A stretch of 64,000 nt of DNA from a virus. The position numbers and the translations under genes are program-made. Under the pieces are notes generated by a model. That model searched no databases and was not told the origin of the DNA. It saw only the letters and a program-made list of their open reading frames with translations. Shown here in pieces: positions 30,474 through 39,395 of the stretch; within the stretch, counting starts at the first letter, position 1; every line of letters begins with the position of its first letter. The stretch is from the IMG/VR virus record IMGVR_UViG_3300006750_000005, positions 1 to 64,000 of that record. One strand, written 5' to 3'.

Positions 30474-32738
30474 ATGGCTATGAGATTCAGTACATTCTTA
30501 GAGATAAAAGACAACGACCTTCAAGACGCCCTACATTGGTGGGATGAAAATGAAGGGGAGATAAATCCTAGTGATTTATCATTTGGTCATATGTTCGGAA
30601 ACAAATACAGAATAATATTAGACCAGAATAAAGATAACGATCTTTTAAAAATTGACAAACTGCTGAATTCAAAAGGATATTTTCCAGATTGGTCTACCGG
30701 ATTGGCTGGCTACGAAAAAGAAACTAATCGAGGACCAAAGACCATGCAGGTCAAGGTCACAAAAGTATTAAACAAGTTAAATCCATCCCTAGCTGCATGG
30801 TTGTCTAACTTTCTAATGCATTCTAAAAAATCTCATGGAGAAGATTTTTGGAAGTATGGAGTCGAGCCAGCAATGAGGAAAGCCAAGCAATCCGATTCTT
30901 TTGCAACAATAATATCTCGTCACCCACTTGACATTATTCGCATGAGCGACCACACCAACATAACCTCTTGTCACTCGCCTGACGATTCGTATTTTCCTTG
31001 TGCAATATTAGAGGCAATTCACGGAGGACCAGTTTCTTACTTAGTGAAAAAATCAAACTTAGAAGGTCTAGACGAAGAAGACTTACAAAGTCCAGACTTT
31101 TTCCATGATGAGGATAGAGGCGTAGAAGGTCCAAGCCCATTAGCAAGAATGCGACTAAGAAGATATTCTCCAAAAGACGCAGATAGCCATGAATTAAAGT
31201 CTGGGAAAAGGGATTTATTGATTCCAGATAAAGCCACTTATGGAGATACCGTAAACGCAAAGGCTGTTGGCTTTGGACCACAAGTAATGAGTTGGGCTAG
31301 GAATGAACAAAAAGATGCATTAAAAAAAACGCCCAAGATGGACGATTATGTATTGAGGGGCGGATATTACAGAGATCACAATGATGGAAGTTTGTGGAAT
31401 TCATTTTTTGAATTAAAAGGCAAAGACAAAATACATGGCGATGCTGAATACGGTAGCGAATTCGAAAAAAATGACGACCGTTACCAACAGGGCAACAGAG
31501 AACAAATTTGGACTGAAGAGGCAGACCAAATGTATGCCGATTTTGTTAAAAAATTAACAAGCGACAAAAAAAGAAGTGGAAGTAGATCTAAAATATCCGC
31601 ACACCACAGCGTAGATGCAATTGGAGGCTATGGTTATGGCGAGGAAAATGAGGAATTTGAAGTAAAATACTCTGGAGAAGTATCATTTTATTTCCCTGAT
31701 AAATTGATAAATGGAGATCCAAAAACAGCGTCGAGAAGAATAGACGTAAATCAATTAAAAGAGGTGTTAGAAGATGCAGTTGACGACAACTATCAGTCCA
31801 TCAGCACTTCTGTGTCGGGCAGCACCCTAAGCATCACATTGAGCTTCGCGAAAGAAAAAGTAGACAGTTGGGAAGAAGATTCTTTGGGTCCAGATCCATA
31901 TGGAGAATTTTTGGATCATCTTCTATCTGTAGATAAAATCTATAACAAATTAGAAGAGGGAATTAGACACGAACTGTCAGAGCAAGAAGTCCTAAAGCCA
32001 ACAGGGTCATCTAATTGGGTCAATAAAGCTGTAGAAGACGATGAGAAGAATAAAATCAAATACTTCCGAATAGAGGATGCTGGGTATGGAAAAACCACAG
32101 CGACATACACTTTGGAAATGCCTGAGCATGGGTACATGGTCAGATTCAAGGATAAATTTCCATTAGTTAAAAAACAAAATGCGTATGGATACCAAGGCGA
32201 GCAGTTTATTATCGACCTAACAAAACCTCCATTCAACAAAATACCAAAAGCAATAGAGGATCTAGTCAACCCAAAAGAAATTCAAAAAACTCTGCCTGGG
32301 ATGAAGTTCAAAAATTTCGTCTTAAGAGATGAGGGCGGTCCTAAATATTCTCTAGAAATAACGCCTAGCAAAAAAAGCACATGGATGGACAAAAGTTGGA
32401 ACAGATTAAAAATTGAATTTTCTTGGGATGTCAATAAAAACAAAAACCAAGCAAAAGCAACATACAAAAACATGATGGCAATGGACAAAATCATTCCTAA
32501 AATAAAAAATGTTGCGTCCATAGAATTCATGAAAGTTATGACAGAATTCAAAAACTCTATAGATCCTAACTGGCATGAAAAAGACGTTCAAGGACCACCA
32601 AAAGGTTACGGGAATTACCCATCTCGTCCATATGACACAATACGGGGACCTGGAAGAAAATTCAGAAACGTTCAAGGCATGATACCTCAAGTCGCTGATT
32701 ACTACAAAGACCTAGAGGACAAAAAATATGAAACTTAA
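30474..32738 (+). CDS. Large hypothetical protein with capsid-targeting-like N-terminus, 754 aa
   Basis: Begins MAMRFSTFLEIKD. Not assigned to a family. A striking conserved-looking stretch is IISRHPLDIIRMSDHTNITS followed by CHSPDDSYFPCAILEA (residues ~145-182), with paired His, Asp and Cys that could form an active or metal site. The rest is soluble, Lys/Asp-rich, with several long acidic stretches and a C-terminal region rich in basic residues. If the leader is a capsid-targeting sequence, this may be a virion-packaged enzyme delivered with the DNA. The mRNA is probably leaderless. It overlaps the next, opposite gene by four bases. Confidence 0.65.
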   Translation: MAMRFSTFLEIKDNDLQDALHWWDENEGEINPSDLSFGHMFGNKYRIILDQNKDNDLLKIDKLLNSKGYFPDWSTGLAGYEKETNRGPKTMQVKVTKVLNKLNPSLAAWLSNFLMHSKKSHGEDFWKYGVEPAMRKAKQSDSFATIISRHPLDIIRMSDHTNITSCHSPDDSYFPCAILEAIHGGPVSYLVKKSNLEGLDEEDLQSPDFFHDEDRGVEGPSPLARMRLRRYSPKDADSHELKSGKRDLLIPDKATYGDTVNAKAVGFGPQVMSWARNEQKDALKKTPKMDDYVLRGGYYRDHNDGSLWNSFFELKGKDKIHGDAEYGSEFEKNDDRYQQGNREQIWTEEADQMYADFVKKLTSDKKRSGSRSKISAHHSVDAIGGYGYGEENEEFEVKYSGEVSFYFPDKLINGDPKTASRRIDVNQLKEVLEDAVDDNYQSISTSVSGSTLSITLSFAKEKVDSWEEDSLGPDPYGEFLDHLLSVDKIYNKLEEGIRHELSEQEVLKPTGSSNWVNKAVEDDEKNKIKYFRIEDAGYGKTTATYTLEMPEHGYMVRFKDKFPLVKKQNAYGYQGEQFIIDLTKPPFNKIPKAIEDLVNPKEIQKTLPGMKFKNFVLRDEGGPKYSLEITPSKKSTWMDKSWNRLKIEFSWDVNKNKNQAKATYKNMMAMDKIIPKIKNVASIEFMKVMTEFKNSIDPNWHEKDVQGPPKGYGNYPSRPYDTIRGPGRKFRNVQGMIPQVADYYKDLEDKKYET

Positions 32739-33406
32739 AACACGAATTTAGACATTATTCGATATTTAATGTTTAAGGCATTCATCAAAAGCTGGACCTC
32801 TCTAAAGCATTCATCTCTACCACCACCACAGAGATACCCATTGTTAAATCTTCTTAATTGCAATAAATCAATATGAGGAAGATTGATTGAATCATGCAAA
32901 GGAACCTCCTCATCGCCAAATATTTCTTCCAGTAAATCTTCTGGAAGTTCCCTAGAATCATAAACACGGTTTGTAATCATTGCACGTATTGTCTGAATAA
33001 TCTTACTTTCTTCTACTCCGTTATCCATCCAACCTCTGAAAAAGGCGTACCCTTTATCATAGAATGTGATGTTGTTCAAAAGACGAAAAACCTCTGACAT
33101 AGATTCATGGGATTCTTCATCACCATAAGAATCATAAGGGTCATAGTATTCCGCCTCCTCTCCCGTCATCGCTGTGGCTAACCAAGCCTTAATTGACTCC
33201 TCATTGTCCTTTGATCCAACGCTTTCGCCATTGAAAAAGTATAAGACTTTTTTACCTTTAGAAATCATTTGGGTGAGAAAACTGGCGAAATCACCTACAT
33301 CGAAACCAATGCCGTTATCATATTCCGGCTGAATATCAACCACGATAGTGTTGTTGGCATTATATTGCCCATATCTTTCAGCTAAAAGCCATTTTTTGAA
33401 ATCCAT
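32735..33406 (-). CDS. Hypothetical protein with capsid-targeting-like N-terminus, 223 aa
   Basis: MDFKKWLLAERYGQ fits the leader (WLLAE). Then NTIVVDIQPEYDNGIGFD starts like an alpha/beta hydrolase such as isochorismatase (first strand ending in Asp), and KVLYFFNGESVG follows as a second strand. The C-terminal CGGGRDECFREVQLLMNALN has a Cys and helix in the place of the isochorismatase nucleophile, but the match is weak. Probably leaderless from the box at 33412-33419. Confidence 0.6.
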   Translation of the reverse strand: MDFKKWLLAERYGQYNANNTIVVDIQPEYDNGIGFDVGDFASFLTQMISKGKKVLYFFNGESVGSKDNEESIKAWLATAMTGEEAEYYDPYDSYGDEESHESMSEVFRLLNNITFYDKGYAFFRGWMDNGVEESKIIQTIRAMITNRVYDSRELPEDLLEEIFGDEEVPLHDSINLPHIDLLQLRRFNNGYLCGGGRDECFREVQLLMNALNIKYRIMSKFVF

Positions 33407-33411
33407 GAGTA

Positions 33412-33419
33412 TATTTAGA
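33412..33419 (-). promoter_or_regulatory. Late-promoter-like box TCTAAATA
   Basis: Five bases (TACTC) separate it from the ATG at 33406 on the minus strand; no Shine-Dalgarno. Confidence 0.5.
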
Positions 33420-33433
33420 TGCTTGATTTCAAA

Positions 33434-34075
33434 TTACTTTAATCGCTCTAATCTTCTTTCTTTATACCATCGTTTTTCTGCCACATTCATTGACAACGCA
33501 CGCTTAGGTCCAGCGAAGTGCAAGAAATTGCACTTATCTTTATTCGCCTCCATTTTACGGTATCTAGTCCCATAAATTCCGCCATATATTAAATTAAATG
33601 AGTCTGGGAGTGAATTTATTGGAATTTCGTTTTCTTCAATATGAGAATTAAATGGACCTTGCTCATAATAAAAAATTGCTTTATTTGGATCAAATTTATT
33701 TTCATAAAACAAATTCAATTCATCCCACCAACATCTTGGCATTGCCCAAACCCCGGTATTCCATCCATCGAAAATCCCATTATCCCTACAAAGAGAAATA
33801 GCATCCTTTGACAGAAAATCATGGACTGGCTGAGCCCATGGGAAAGGCATAATATCAGCGTCTATCACTAATGCAACTTCCGTTTTGCAAACTCTAGTTG
33901 CCATTATTTTTTGCCAGTGAGGGGAGCGACGGTCTTTTGGATGTTCTGTTATCAATCCAAATTTATAACCATGCGTTTTCGCATACTCTTCTATTATTGG
34001 CAATGTAATTTCAAAATACGGAAGTGACCCACAAGCCACCACATAAATCGTCAACTCTTCAGGATCAATAGACAT
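33434..34075 (-). CDS. Glycosyltransferase, GT-A fold (GT8/GT34-like)
   Basis: TIYVVACGSLPYFEITLPII is a first strand with a sugar-nucleotide loop, and ALVIDADIMPFPWAQP contains the DAD (DxD) metal site. GIFDGWNTGVWAMPR and the ending LHFAGPKRAL fit the GT8 or GT34 families. Sugar and acceptor unknown. It may act with HldE or the GT75-like enzyme on the same glycan. Confidence 0.75.
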   Translation of the reverse strand: MSIDPEELTIYVVACGSLPYFEITLPIIEEYAKTHGYKFGLITEHPKDRRSPHWQKIMATRVCKTEVALVIDADIMPFPWAQPVHDFLSKDAISLCRDNGIFDGWNTGVWAMPRCWWDELNLFYENKFDPNKAIFYYEQGPFNSHIEENEIPINSLPDSFNLIYGGIYGTRYRKMEANKDKCNFLHFAGPKRALSMNVAEKRWYKERRLERLK

Positions 34076-34083
34076 ATAAATTT

Positions 34084-35121
34084 CTAACTAGAGCGTTGTG
34101 AAACGTTGCCAATAGTTGTAAAACCAACTTTTTTAGTTTCAAACTCTTCGCCACCTTTGACAGCCTCTCTCATAGAACTCAATGTCTCTACAGCATCTTC
34201 ATAATCATCGCCTAAGATGCAAACTGCCACAAACAACTCTTTGAGATGTGCGATTGAAAACCCTTCTGTGTCTTCAACCCATCTATCAACATCGACTTCC
34301 AACTCTTTGATCTTATCGTCTCCACCAATAATGTGCTTAAAGTACATTTCTCTGGAGTTTGCGTCTGGATGTCCTATTTTAAATCTTTTATCAAAACGAC
34401 TGGGACGATTAATTATTCTAGCACCAAGACGATCTGGATAATTAGTAGTAGCCAAAAATACAACTTTCTCAATTCTCTCTACGCCATCCAATACATTAAG
34501 AACTTCTGACTCACTATATATCTGTAAAGTAGCATCAATGTCTTCCATCAAAACTACGATAGGAGTCTCTGGCTGTATCTCTCTGATAGCCCGAATGCCT
34601 TGAGTAAATATGCCTGGGTGTCCAAACTTAATTACTATTCCATCTCTGTCAATCACATCTTTAATTATGATCTGAATAGTGCAACTCTTTCCGCTGCCAG
34701 GAGGCCCCCACAACATAATCCCTCTTTTGTGAGCTAAATTATACTCCTTAAAACGTTCTTCTTTTTCCCAAAAGTTTTGGATCTCATTGATGACCTTTTC
34801 AGAGTTGGTTTGAGGGAATCGCAACAAACCATCAACATTGATTGGAACCTTCTCAAAATAAAGACCTCTTTGAGGAGAAATCTGAACATCGTAAACTCCA
34901 CAAGGAAGAGAGTTAGCAGTTTTTCCCGAAGGGAAAAATTGCTTCCCGTCTGGGGAGGTCCATTGCGTAGATGCTCCTGGCTTTGCATCCTCTGTGGCGT
35001 GATCTGGATCTACCGCTATCACATCCTGAGCGTAACGAGGCTCAGGCGGGGAACTGCTATCGAAACTGTCATCCTCTAAAAATTCTTGCAACTCAATGTC
35101 GTCGTCAGAAAGCATTCTCAT
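34084..35121 (-). CDS. AAA+ ATPase
   Basis: Walker A GPPGSGKS, Walker B VVLMEDIDATL, sensor 1 LATTNYPDRL and arginine residues NRPSRFDKRF show a classic AAA (FtsH/BCS1/katanin group) ATPase. The first ~90 residues (Asp/Glu/Pro-rich) are a substrate or partner region. ATG 35121 was preferred over a TTG two codons upstream. It overlaps the stop of the YhaM-like gene. Such phage AAA proteins act in protein unfolding or in nucleic-acid remodelling; substrate unknown. Confidence 0.85.
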   Translation of the reverse strand: MRMLSDDDIELQEFLEDDSFDSSSPPEPRYAQDVIAVDPDHATEDAKPGASTQWTSPDGKQFFPSGKTANSLPCGVYDVQISPQRGLYFEKVPINVDGLLRFPQTNSEKVINEIQNFWEKEERFKEYNLAHKRGIMLWGPPGSGKSCTIQIIIKDVIDRDGIVIKFGHPGIFTQGIRAIREIQPETPIVVLMEDIDATLQIYSESEVLNVLDGVERIEKVVFLATTNYPDRLGARIINRPSRFDKRFKIGHPDANSREMYFKHIIGGDDKIKELEVDVDRWVEDTEGFSIAHLKELFVAVCILGDDYEDAVETLSSMREAVKGGEEFETKKVGFTTIGNVSQRSS

Positions 35122-35123
35122 AA

Positions 35124-36122
35124 TCAATTTAACCTATCTTGTACGTACTTGCTAAGCCCTAAACTTCCGAAGTAAAGATCGCCATAGATCTTAAACTCAT
35201 CTTCGACAGCTTGATGATTGTCAATGTATTCGCCTAACTTCTTTTCCATCATTCCATTGCGAGAAGAAATGTAATCCGCTCTACTAAGAATCCCAGCCTC
35301 AATTGATTGAACTGTCTTATAACTTCCCCACTCTAACAAACCATGATGAGAAGCAATGCAATGCAAAATTTCATCTATGAACTTCTCAGAAATCCCTTCC
35401 ATTTCTTCGCCAACTGATTTCACAAGATGCATTCCATAAAACATATGACCAATGCTTTTCTCTTGATGAACAGAAGCAGCCAATCCTAGCTCATTAATGC
35501 GGTACGTGTCAACCTTGCCAATATCATGAAGAATGGCAGATGCATACAAAACATCAGTGTTGACAAACCCATACCTTTTTTTACTATGAGCCGCTATCAC
35601 CTTACAAAGATCTAAAACCTCTGATGTGTGAACCAAAAGACCGCCTTGATATGCATGATGAACATTAGTCGCAGCAGGGGATTGCATCAACTTTTCACGA
35701 TCTAGCTTTACCAGACAATTTTTTATGAATTCAAAATGAACTGGGTCTTCCCAAAGATCTTCATCAAACAAAATGCCTTTTGCCTCAGCAAGCTCCTCTT
35801 CTGTAGCCTTGGGCGGCTCTGCTATTTGCTTTACATCATCTGGCAAATCTTCAAGACTTGTGCGAACAAACCCTCCTGCCGTTATCTTTATACTTCCATA
35901 TTGAGCCAATTCATCTTTGAAGTCGTGTATGGCAATTATGTCTGCCAGTTGCGGAAATGCAAGGTTTTCCTCGCAGCCTTGAGGTGGAGCATCCCACATC
36001 ATTCCTTTAATGTCGCCCTGCATTGTTCGCAAGGTCAATTGCAGAAAGAATCTGCCCTGAGTTTTGGTGGGACGATGCTTTGCATCAATCACCAATGCGT
36101 ATAGTGGATTTGGTAGTGCCAT
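35124..36122 (-). CDS. YhaM-like 3'-5' exoribonuclease (OB fold + HD)
   Basis: N-terminal OB-like strand set (LVIDAKHRPTKTQGRFFLQL), a helical linker, then the HD domain with HHAYQGGLLVHTSEVLDLC, ASAILHDIGKVDTYRI and CIASHHGLLEWGS. The H...HD...H...H...D pattern is complete, so the metal site looks active. Bacillus YhaM and Cbf1 trim RNA and single-strand DNA 3' ends. At 332 residues it has the usual length. Upstream of the AAA gene with four-base overlap. Confidence 0.85.
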   Translation of the reverse strand: MALPNPLYALVIDAKHRPTKTQGRFFLQLTLRTMQGDIKGMMWDAPPQGCEENLAFPQLADIIAIHDFKDELAQYGSIKITAGGFVRTSLEDLPDDVKQIAEPPKATEEELAEAKGILFDEDLWEDPVHFEFIKNCLVKLDREKLMQSPAATNVHHAYQGGLLVHTSEVLDLCKVIAAHSKKRYGFVNTDVLYASAILHDIGKVDTYRINELGLAASVHQEKSIGHMFYGMHLVKSVGEEMEGISEKFIDEILHCIASHHGLLEWGSYKTVQSIEAGILSRADYISSRNGMMEKKLGEYIDNHQAVEDEFKIYGDLYFGSLGLSKYVQDRLN

Positions 36123-36178
36123 GTTTTATATCCTATGCAATCATTTTTCTAAATTGTATAAAATTAAAACGCCCATGT

Positions 36179-37624
36179 CTAGTCCTTCTTGTCAATTTCT
36201 TCTAATGATTTGAAAGTCCTTTTAATCATTTCGGTAGTAGACACACCCTCAACCAAAGGAACTATGAAAGTCTCTTTGACCAGTTCCGAAGATCTTATCT
36301 GATCTTTCGTATAATCGCCACCTTTAATCAAACAATCTGGGCTGATTTCTTTTATCAAGTCATAAGGACTATCTTCTTCAAAGGGAATAATATAATCAAC
36401 ATCCTCTATTGATGCCAATACTTCCATACGATCTTCCAAGCAATTGATTGGACGACTTTCCCCTTTGAGGCGTTTCACACTGGCATCTGAGTTTACCAAT
36501 ACAACCAATTTATCGGCTTTAGTCTTTGCAAACTTAAATGTCTTCAAATAGCCCACATGAATCAAATCCCAGCAACCGTTCGTACAGGCTAATGTGAAGC
36601 CTCTTCCTTTTAAGTCGTCTGGAGTCACAACTTTCGCTTCACGCCCTCTGAGAAGCTGTGAGGGGCGTACAGGGTGGTTTCTACGCTCTCTGACATAAAT
36701 TCCTCCCGCTCTGTCTGCGATTTGGGAAGATTCATACACATCATGACCTTTTGCGAACGCCATAGCGAGATATGCTACAAAACAATCACCAGCACCAATG
36801 ACGCTTGGCAATTGATTATAGGCACCTGATCTATATGTCCAAAACGGCTCTTTGGTAAAGTTTTTCTCGTTATATCCAGAAACACCATCTTCGCCACGAG
36901 TTACAATTACCTGATGGTCGCGAGTTCCATCAATCAACGCATTGTGAAGAAACGTCAATTGCTCCTGCCAACAATCCAGACCAGAGAAATCTTTGGCTTC
37001 CTTAGAATTAGGCTTAAATACCGTGCATCCCTTCCATTGCTCGATTGGACCTGTTTTTGGATCAACTATGACTGGAATCCCTTTGTCACGACAATGACAA
37101 ATAATACGTCTGGCAAAGTAAGGTCCATTATAATTAAAAACGCCCTTATTGTAATCGCTCAAAATGACCACATCGGGGCGGTTTAATTTTACTTCCTTTT
37201 TGAATTTCTCATAAAGTTCATCTCTCAGTTCATCAGATCCACAGTCTGGCACTTCGACATCATATCTAAAAACTGGGAAATGTCCGTCATAAAATCGTTT
37301 TTTACGAGGAATAGCTGAATCTTTGAGGCAAGCTGAGTGAACTTTAAAATTATCAAATTCACTTAGAGTCGATATAGCCTCTTCATCTGCGAAGCAAAAA
37401 AGATCCACATCCACATTGGCATGTCTCATCTGATATGCTACATTTGCCGCTCCCCCTGGTTTTACAGAGGTCGGACTAGAATCTTCTGCTTTTACCACTG
37501 GAATTGGGAATTCGGGTGATATTCGTTCGACTGATACACTATAATACTGATCTATAACGCAATCGCCAACCACAGCGACACGGATTTTTTTATTGTTTTC
37601 TACAAATTTTGAAAATAACTCCAT
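36179..37624 (-). CDS. hldE: HldE-like bifunctional heptose kinase / nucleotidyltransferase
   Basis: Start at MELFSKFVENNKK; a longer frame upstream is unlike the family. The ribokinase-type N-terminal domain (to ~residue 315) has VAVVGDCVIDQYY, SVKPGGAANVAYQ and the catalytic VIGAGDCFVAYLA. The C-terminal cytidylyltransferase-type domain begins TLACTNGCWDLIHVGYLKTF. In HldE the two parts phosphorylate and then adenylylate D,D-heptose-7-phosphate for LPS inner core. Here the nucleotidyl motif HxGH is changed to HVGY (CAT to TAT), which may weaken or change that activity. ISPDCLIKGGDYTKDQIRSS near the end is typical. Confidence 0.85.
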   Translation of the reverse strand: MELFSKFVENNKKIRVAVVGDCVIDQYYSVSVERISPEFPIPVVKAEDSSPTSVKPGGAANVAYQMRHANVDVDLFCFADEEAISTLSEFDNFKVHSACLKDSAIPRKKRFYDGHFPVFRYDVEVPDCGSDELRDELYEKFKKEVKLNRPDVVILSDYNKGVFNYNGPYFARRIICHCRDKGIPVIVDPKTGPIEQWKGCTVFKPNSKEAKDFSGLDCWQEQLTFLHNALIDGTRDHQVIVTRGEDGVSGYNEKNFTKEPFWTYRSGAYNQLPSVIGAGDCFVAYLAMAFAKGHDVYESSQIADRAGGIYVRERRNHPVRPSQLLRGREAKVVTPDDLKGRGFTLACTNGCWDLIHVGYLKTFKFAKTKADKLVVLVNSDASVKRLKGESRPINCLEDRMEVLASIEDVDYIIPFEEDSPYDLIKEISPDCLIKGGDYTKDQIRSSELVKETFIVPLVEGVSTTEMIKRTFKSLEEIDKKD

Positions 37625-37664
37625 GCGTATATAAGAGTACAATTCGACATATATTGGAGAAAAC

Positions 37665-38309
37665 ATGAAAGTTGTAGCCTTGTCCGACATGCATGGACAT
37701 TTACCGAAAATACCCAAAGACGCTGATCTAGTTTTAATTGCTGGCGATATTTGCCCAGGAATGCCTGCAAAACTTCAAACTCATTGGCTTCGCACAGTTT
37801 TAAAAACATGGCTTAAAAAGATTGAATCTCCTGTTTTTGCTTGTGCTGGAAACCATGATTGGCCATTCTATGGACTTGAATATCCAAACCTAAAGAAAGA
37901 GGTTCAAGAAATGGATCTGCCCTGGACTTATCTAGAAGATTCTGGGGCTGAATTCGAAGGTCTTAAAATATGGGGAACACCCTGGCAAAGAGAGTTCTAT
38001 GATTGGGCTTTCAACTTGAAAGAGGAAGAACTTCCTGAGAAATGGGCATTAATTCCTGATGACACTGACATCTTAATTTCTCACAGTCCGCCAAAAGGTT
38101 TTGGAGATGCCACCTTGCGAGGTGAAGCAGTTGGTTCATTTGCTCTTTTAGATAAAATCAATGACATTAAACCAAAACTCTCTGTCTTTGGTCACATTCA
38201 TCCTGGTCGTGGACAATGGGATTTCAATGGAACCATCTTAGCTAATGTAACTGTCGTCAACGAACAGTACGAGATGGTTTACGAACCAATGGAAATTGAG
38301 ATAACCTAA
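37665..38309 (+). CDS. Calcineurin-like metallophosphoesterase
   Basis: All five metal motifs are present: VVALSDMHGH, LIAGDICPG, CAGNHDW, LISHSPP and FGHIHPGRG. At 214 residues it has the usual small size of cytoplasmic phosphoesterases (YfcE or MPP239 type). It may hydrolyse a phosphodiester or nucleotide. TTGGAG precedes the start. Divergent from HldE. Confidence 0.88.
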   Translation: MKVVALSDMHGHLPKIPKDADLVLIAGDICPGMPAKLQTHWLRTVLKTWLKKIESPVFACAGNHDWPFYGLEYPNLKKEVQEMDLPWTYLEDSGAEFEGLKIWGTPWQREFYDWAFNLKEEELPEKWALIPDDTDILISHSPPKGFGDATLRGEAVGSFALLDKINDIKPKLSVFGHIHPGRGQWDFNGTILANVTVVNEQYEMVYEPMEIEIT

Positions 38310-38328
38310 TTTCTCCTGTTAAAAAAAA

Positions 38329-38363
38329 TACGCTTAAACCGACAACACATCAGTTTAAGCGTA
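38329..38363 (+). terminator. Terminator after the phosphoesterase
   Basis: TACGCTTAAAC pairs with GTTTAAGCGTA around a 13-base loop; eight A precede it, so it also works for the opposite operon. Confidence 0.75.
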
Positions 38364-38412
38364 TTACAGGGAGAACAGCAACGGTACGAAACGACCGTCT
38401 GATTCCATAAAA

Positions 38413-38622
38413 TCAAGAGATTTTCCAGTCATCTCCCGATTTAGCGATTTTCTGTGCCGTGGCAATTAATTCGGCATACAATCTAACTTCATCAGGTGTC
38501 ATTTCAACGCCACTTTCGGCTGCTAAGTTGCGAACCAAAAGAACGTCTCCGTCATTTATAAGAGAGTAGTCTTGTTTGTAGTTTCCACACTTTTCTATAA
38601 ATTTTTTTATTTTATCGTTCAT
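38413..38622 (-). CDS. Hypothetical small protein, 69 aa
   Basis: ATG at 38622 reads MNDKIKKFIEKCGNYKQDYS, then ends with a helical VRLYAELIATAQKIAKSG. The frame before this Met belongs to another gene. Unknown; last gene of the thymidylate operon. Confidence 0.55.
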   Translation of the reverse strand: MNDKIKKFIEKCGNYKQDYSLINDGDVLLVRNLAAESGVEMTPDEVRLYAELIATAQKIAKSGDDWKIS

Positions 38623-38623
38623 T

Positions 38624-38782
38624 TCAATATAACTCGTCATTAAATGTAACAGGTCTTGGAACTTTGCAAGTAGACTTATCGTACTCATCGAGCATTCCCT
38701 TTTGCCACCAAGGTTTATTCTCAACAAGTTCTGAAACTTTGGATAATGCTTTTAACAATTTTTCTCTTTGGTCATCGTTCAT
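38624..38782 (-). CDS. Hypothetical small protein, 52 aa
   Basis: ATG 38782 lies within the end of DHFR (shared ATGA-like overlap), typical coupling. Reads MNDDQREKLLKALSKVSELV and PWWQKGMLDEYDKS. Unknown. Confidence 0.55.
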   Translation of the reverse strand: MNDDQREKLLKALSKVSELVENKPWWQKGMLDEYDKSTCKVPRPVTFNDELY

Positions 38783-39248
38783 AACACACCACATCAAATC
38801 CTTCATATTTTTCTATTGAAGTTTCTTTCCAACACTCTTCCAATTCTGGAAAGAAAGTATCTCCTTCATGATTTCCATGCACCTTAGAAACTATTATCTT
38901 ATCAACGACATTCTTTTCAAGAGCAAGACGATATATTTGTTCGCCACCAATAATGAATATCTCTTTGTCTGGCACATGGCTTTTCGCCCAATCAATTGAA
39001 TCTTCTAGTTCAGAGAACCAACCATCCCTCTTCTTGGTTTTCGCCCGACGACTCAATACAATATTTTGTCGATTTGGCAAAGGGCGAAATTTGTCTGGGA
39101 GCGATAGGTACGTCTTTTTCCCCATTATTACAACTTGATTGGTCGTTCTTTTTTTAAAAAGCTTGAAATCTTCTGGGAGACGCCAAGGAATTGAGCCATT
39201 ATTTCCAATGACCCTTCCTTCATCATACGCAACAATAATTGTTATCAC
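38772..39248 (-). CDS. folA: Dihydrofolate reductase
   Basis: MITIIVAYDEGRVIGNNGSI is the family start, followed by PWRLPEDFKLFKKRT, VVIMGKKTYLSLPDKFRPLP and IVLSRR. IFIIGGEQIYRLAL is the NADPH-binding GG-x-x-IY motif. Catalytic Asp is in LPEDFK. At 158 residues it is a normal size. It recycles dihydrofolate made by ThyA in the same operon, giving the phage its own thymidylate cycle. Confidence 0.95.
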   Translation of the reverse strand: MITIIVAYDEGRVIGNNGSIPWRLPEDFKLFKKRTTNQVVIMGKKTYLSLPDKFRPLPNRQNIVLSRRAKTKKRDGWFSELEDSIDWAKSHVPDKEIFIIGGEQIYRLALEKNVVDKIIVSKVHGNHEGDTFFPELEECWKETSIEKYEGFDVVCYER

Positions 39249-39251
39249 ATA

Positions 39252-39395
39252 TCACCTTTTCTTTATTTTAGCACGTTTCCAGGGACTATTTCCTCCCCAA
39301 TGTTTCAAAGCCTTTTGAAACCTTACTTCTAATTCATCCTTCTGTGTGTTTTTCTTGTCTTTTTCTTCACGCTTATTAAGCCATCTGTTTTTCAT
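39252..39395 (-). CDS. Small basic protein, 47 aa
   Basis: MKNRWLNKREEKDKKNTQKD, Lys/Arg-rich, overlapping the ThyA stop by four bases (ATGA). Lies between ThyA and DHFR. No motif. Confidence 0.55.
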   Translation of the reverse strand: MKNRWLNKREEKDKKNTQKDELEVRFQKALKHWGGNSPWKRAKIKKR

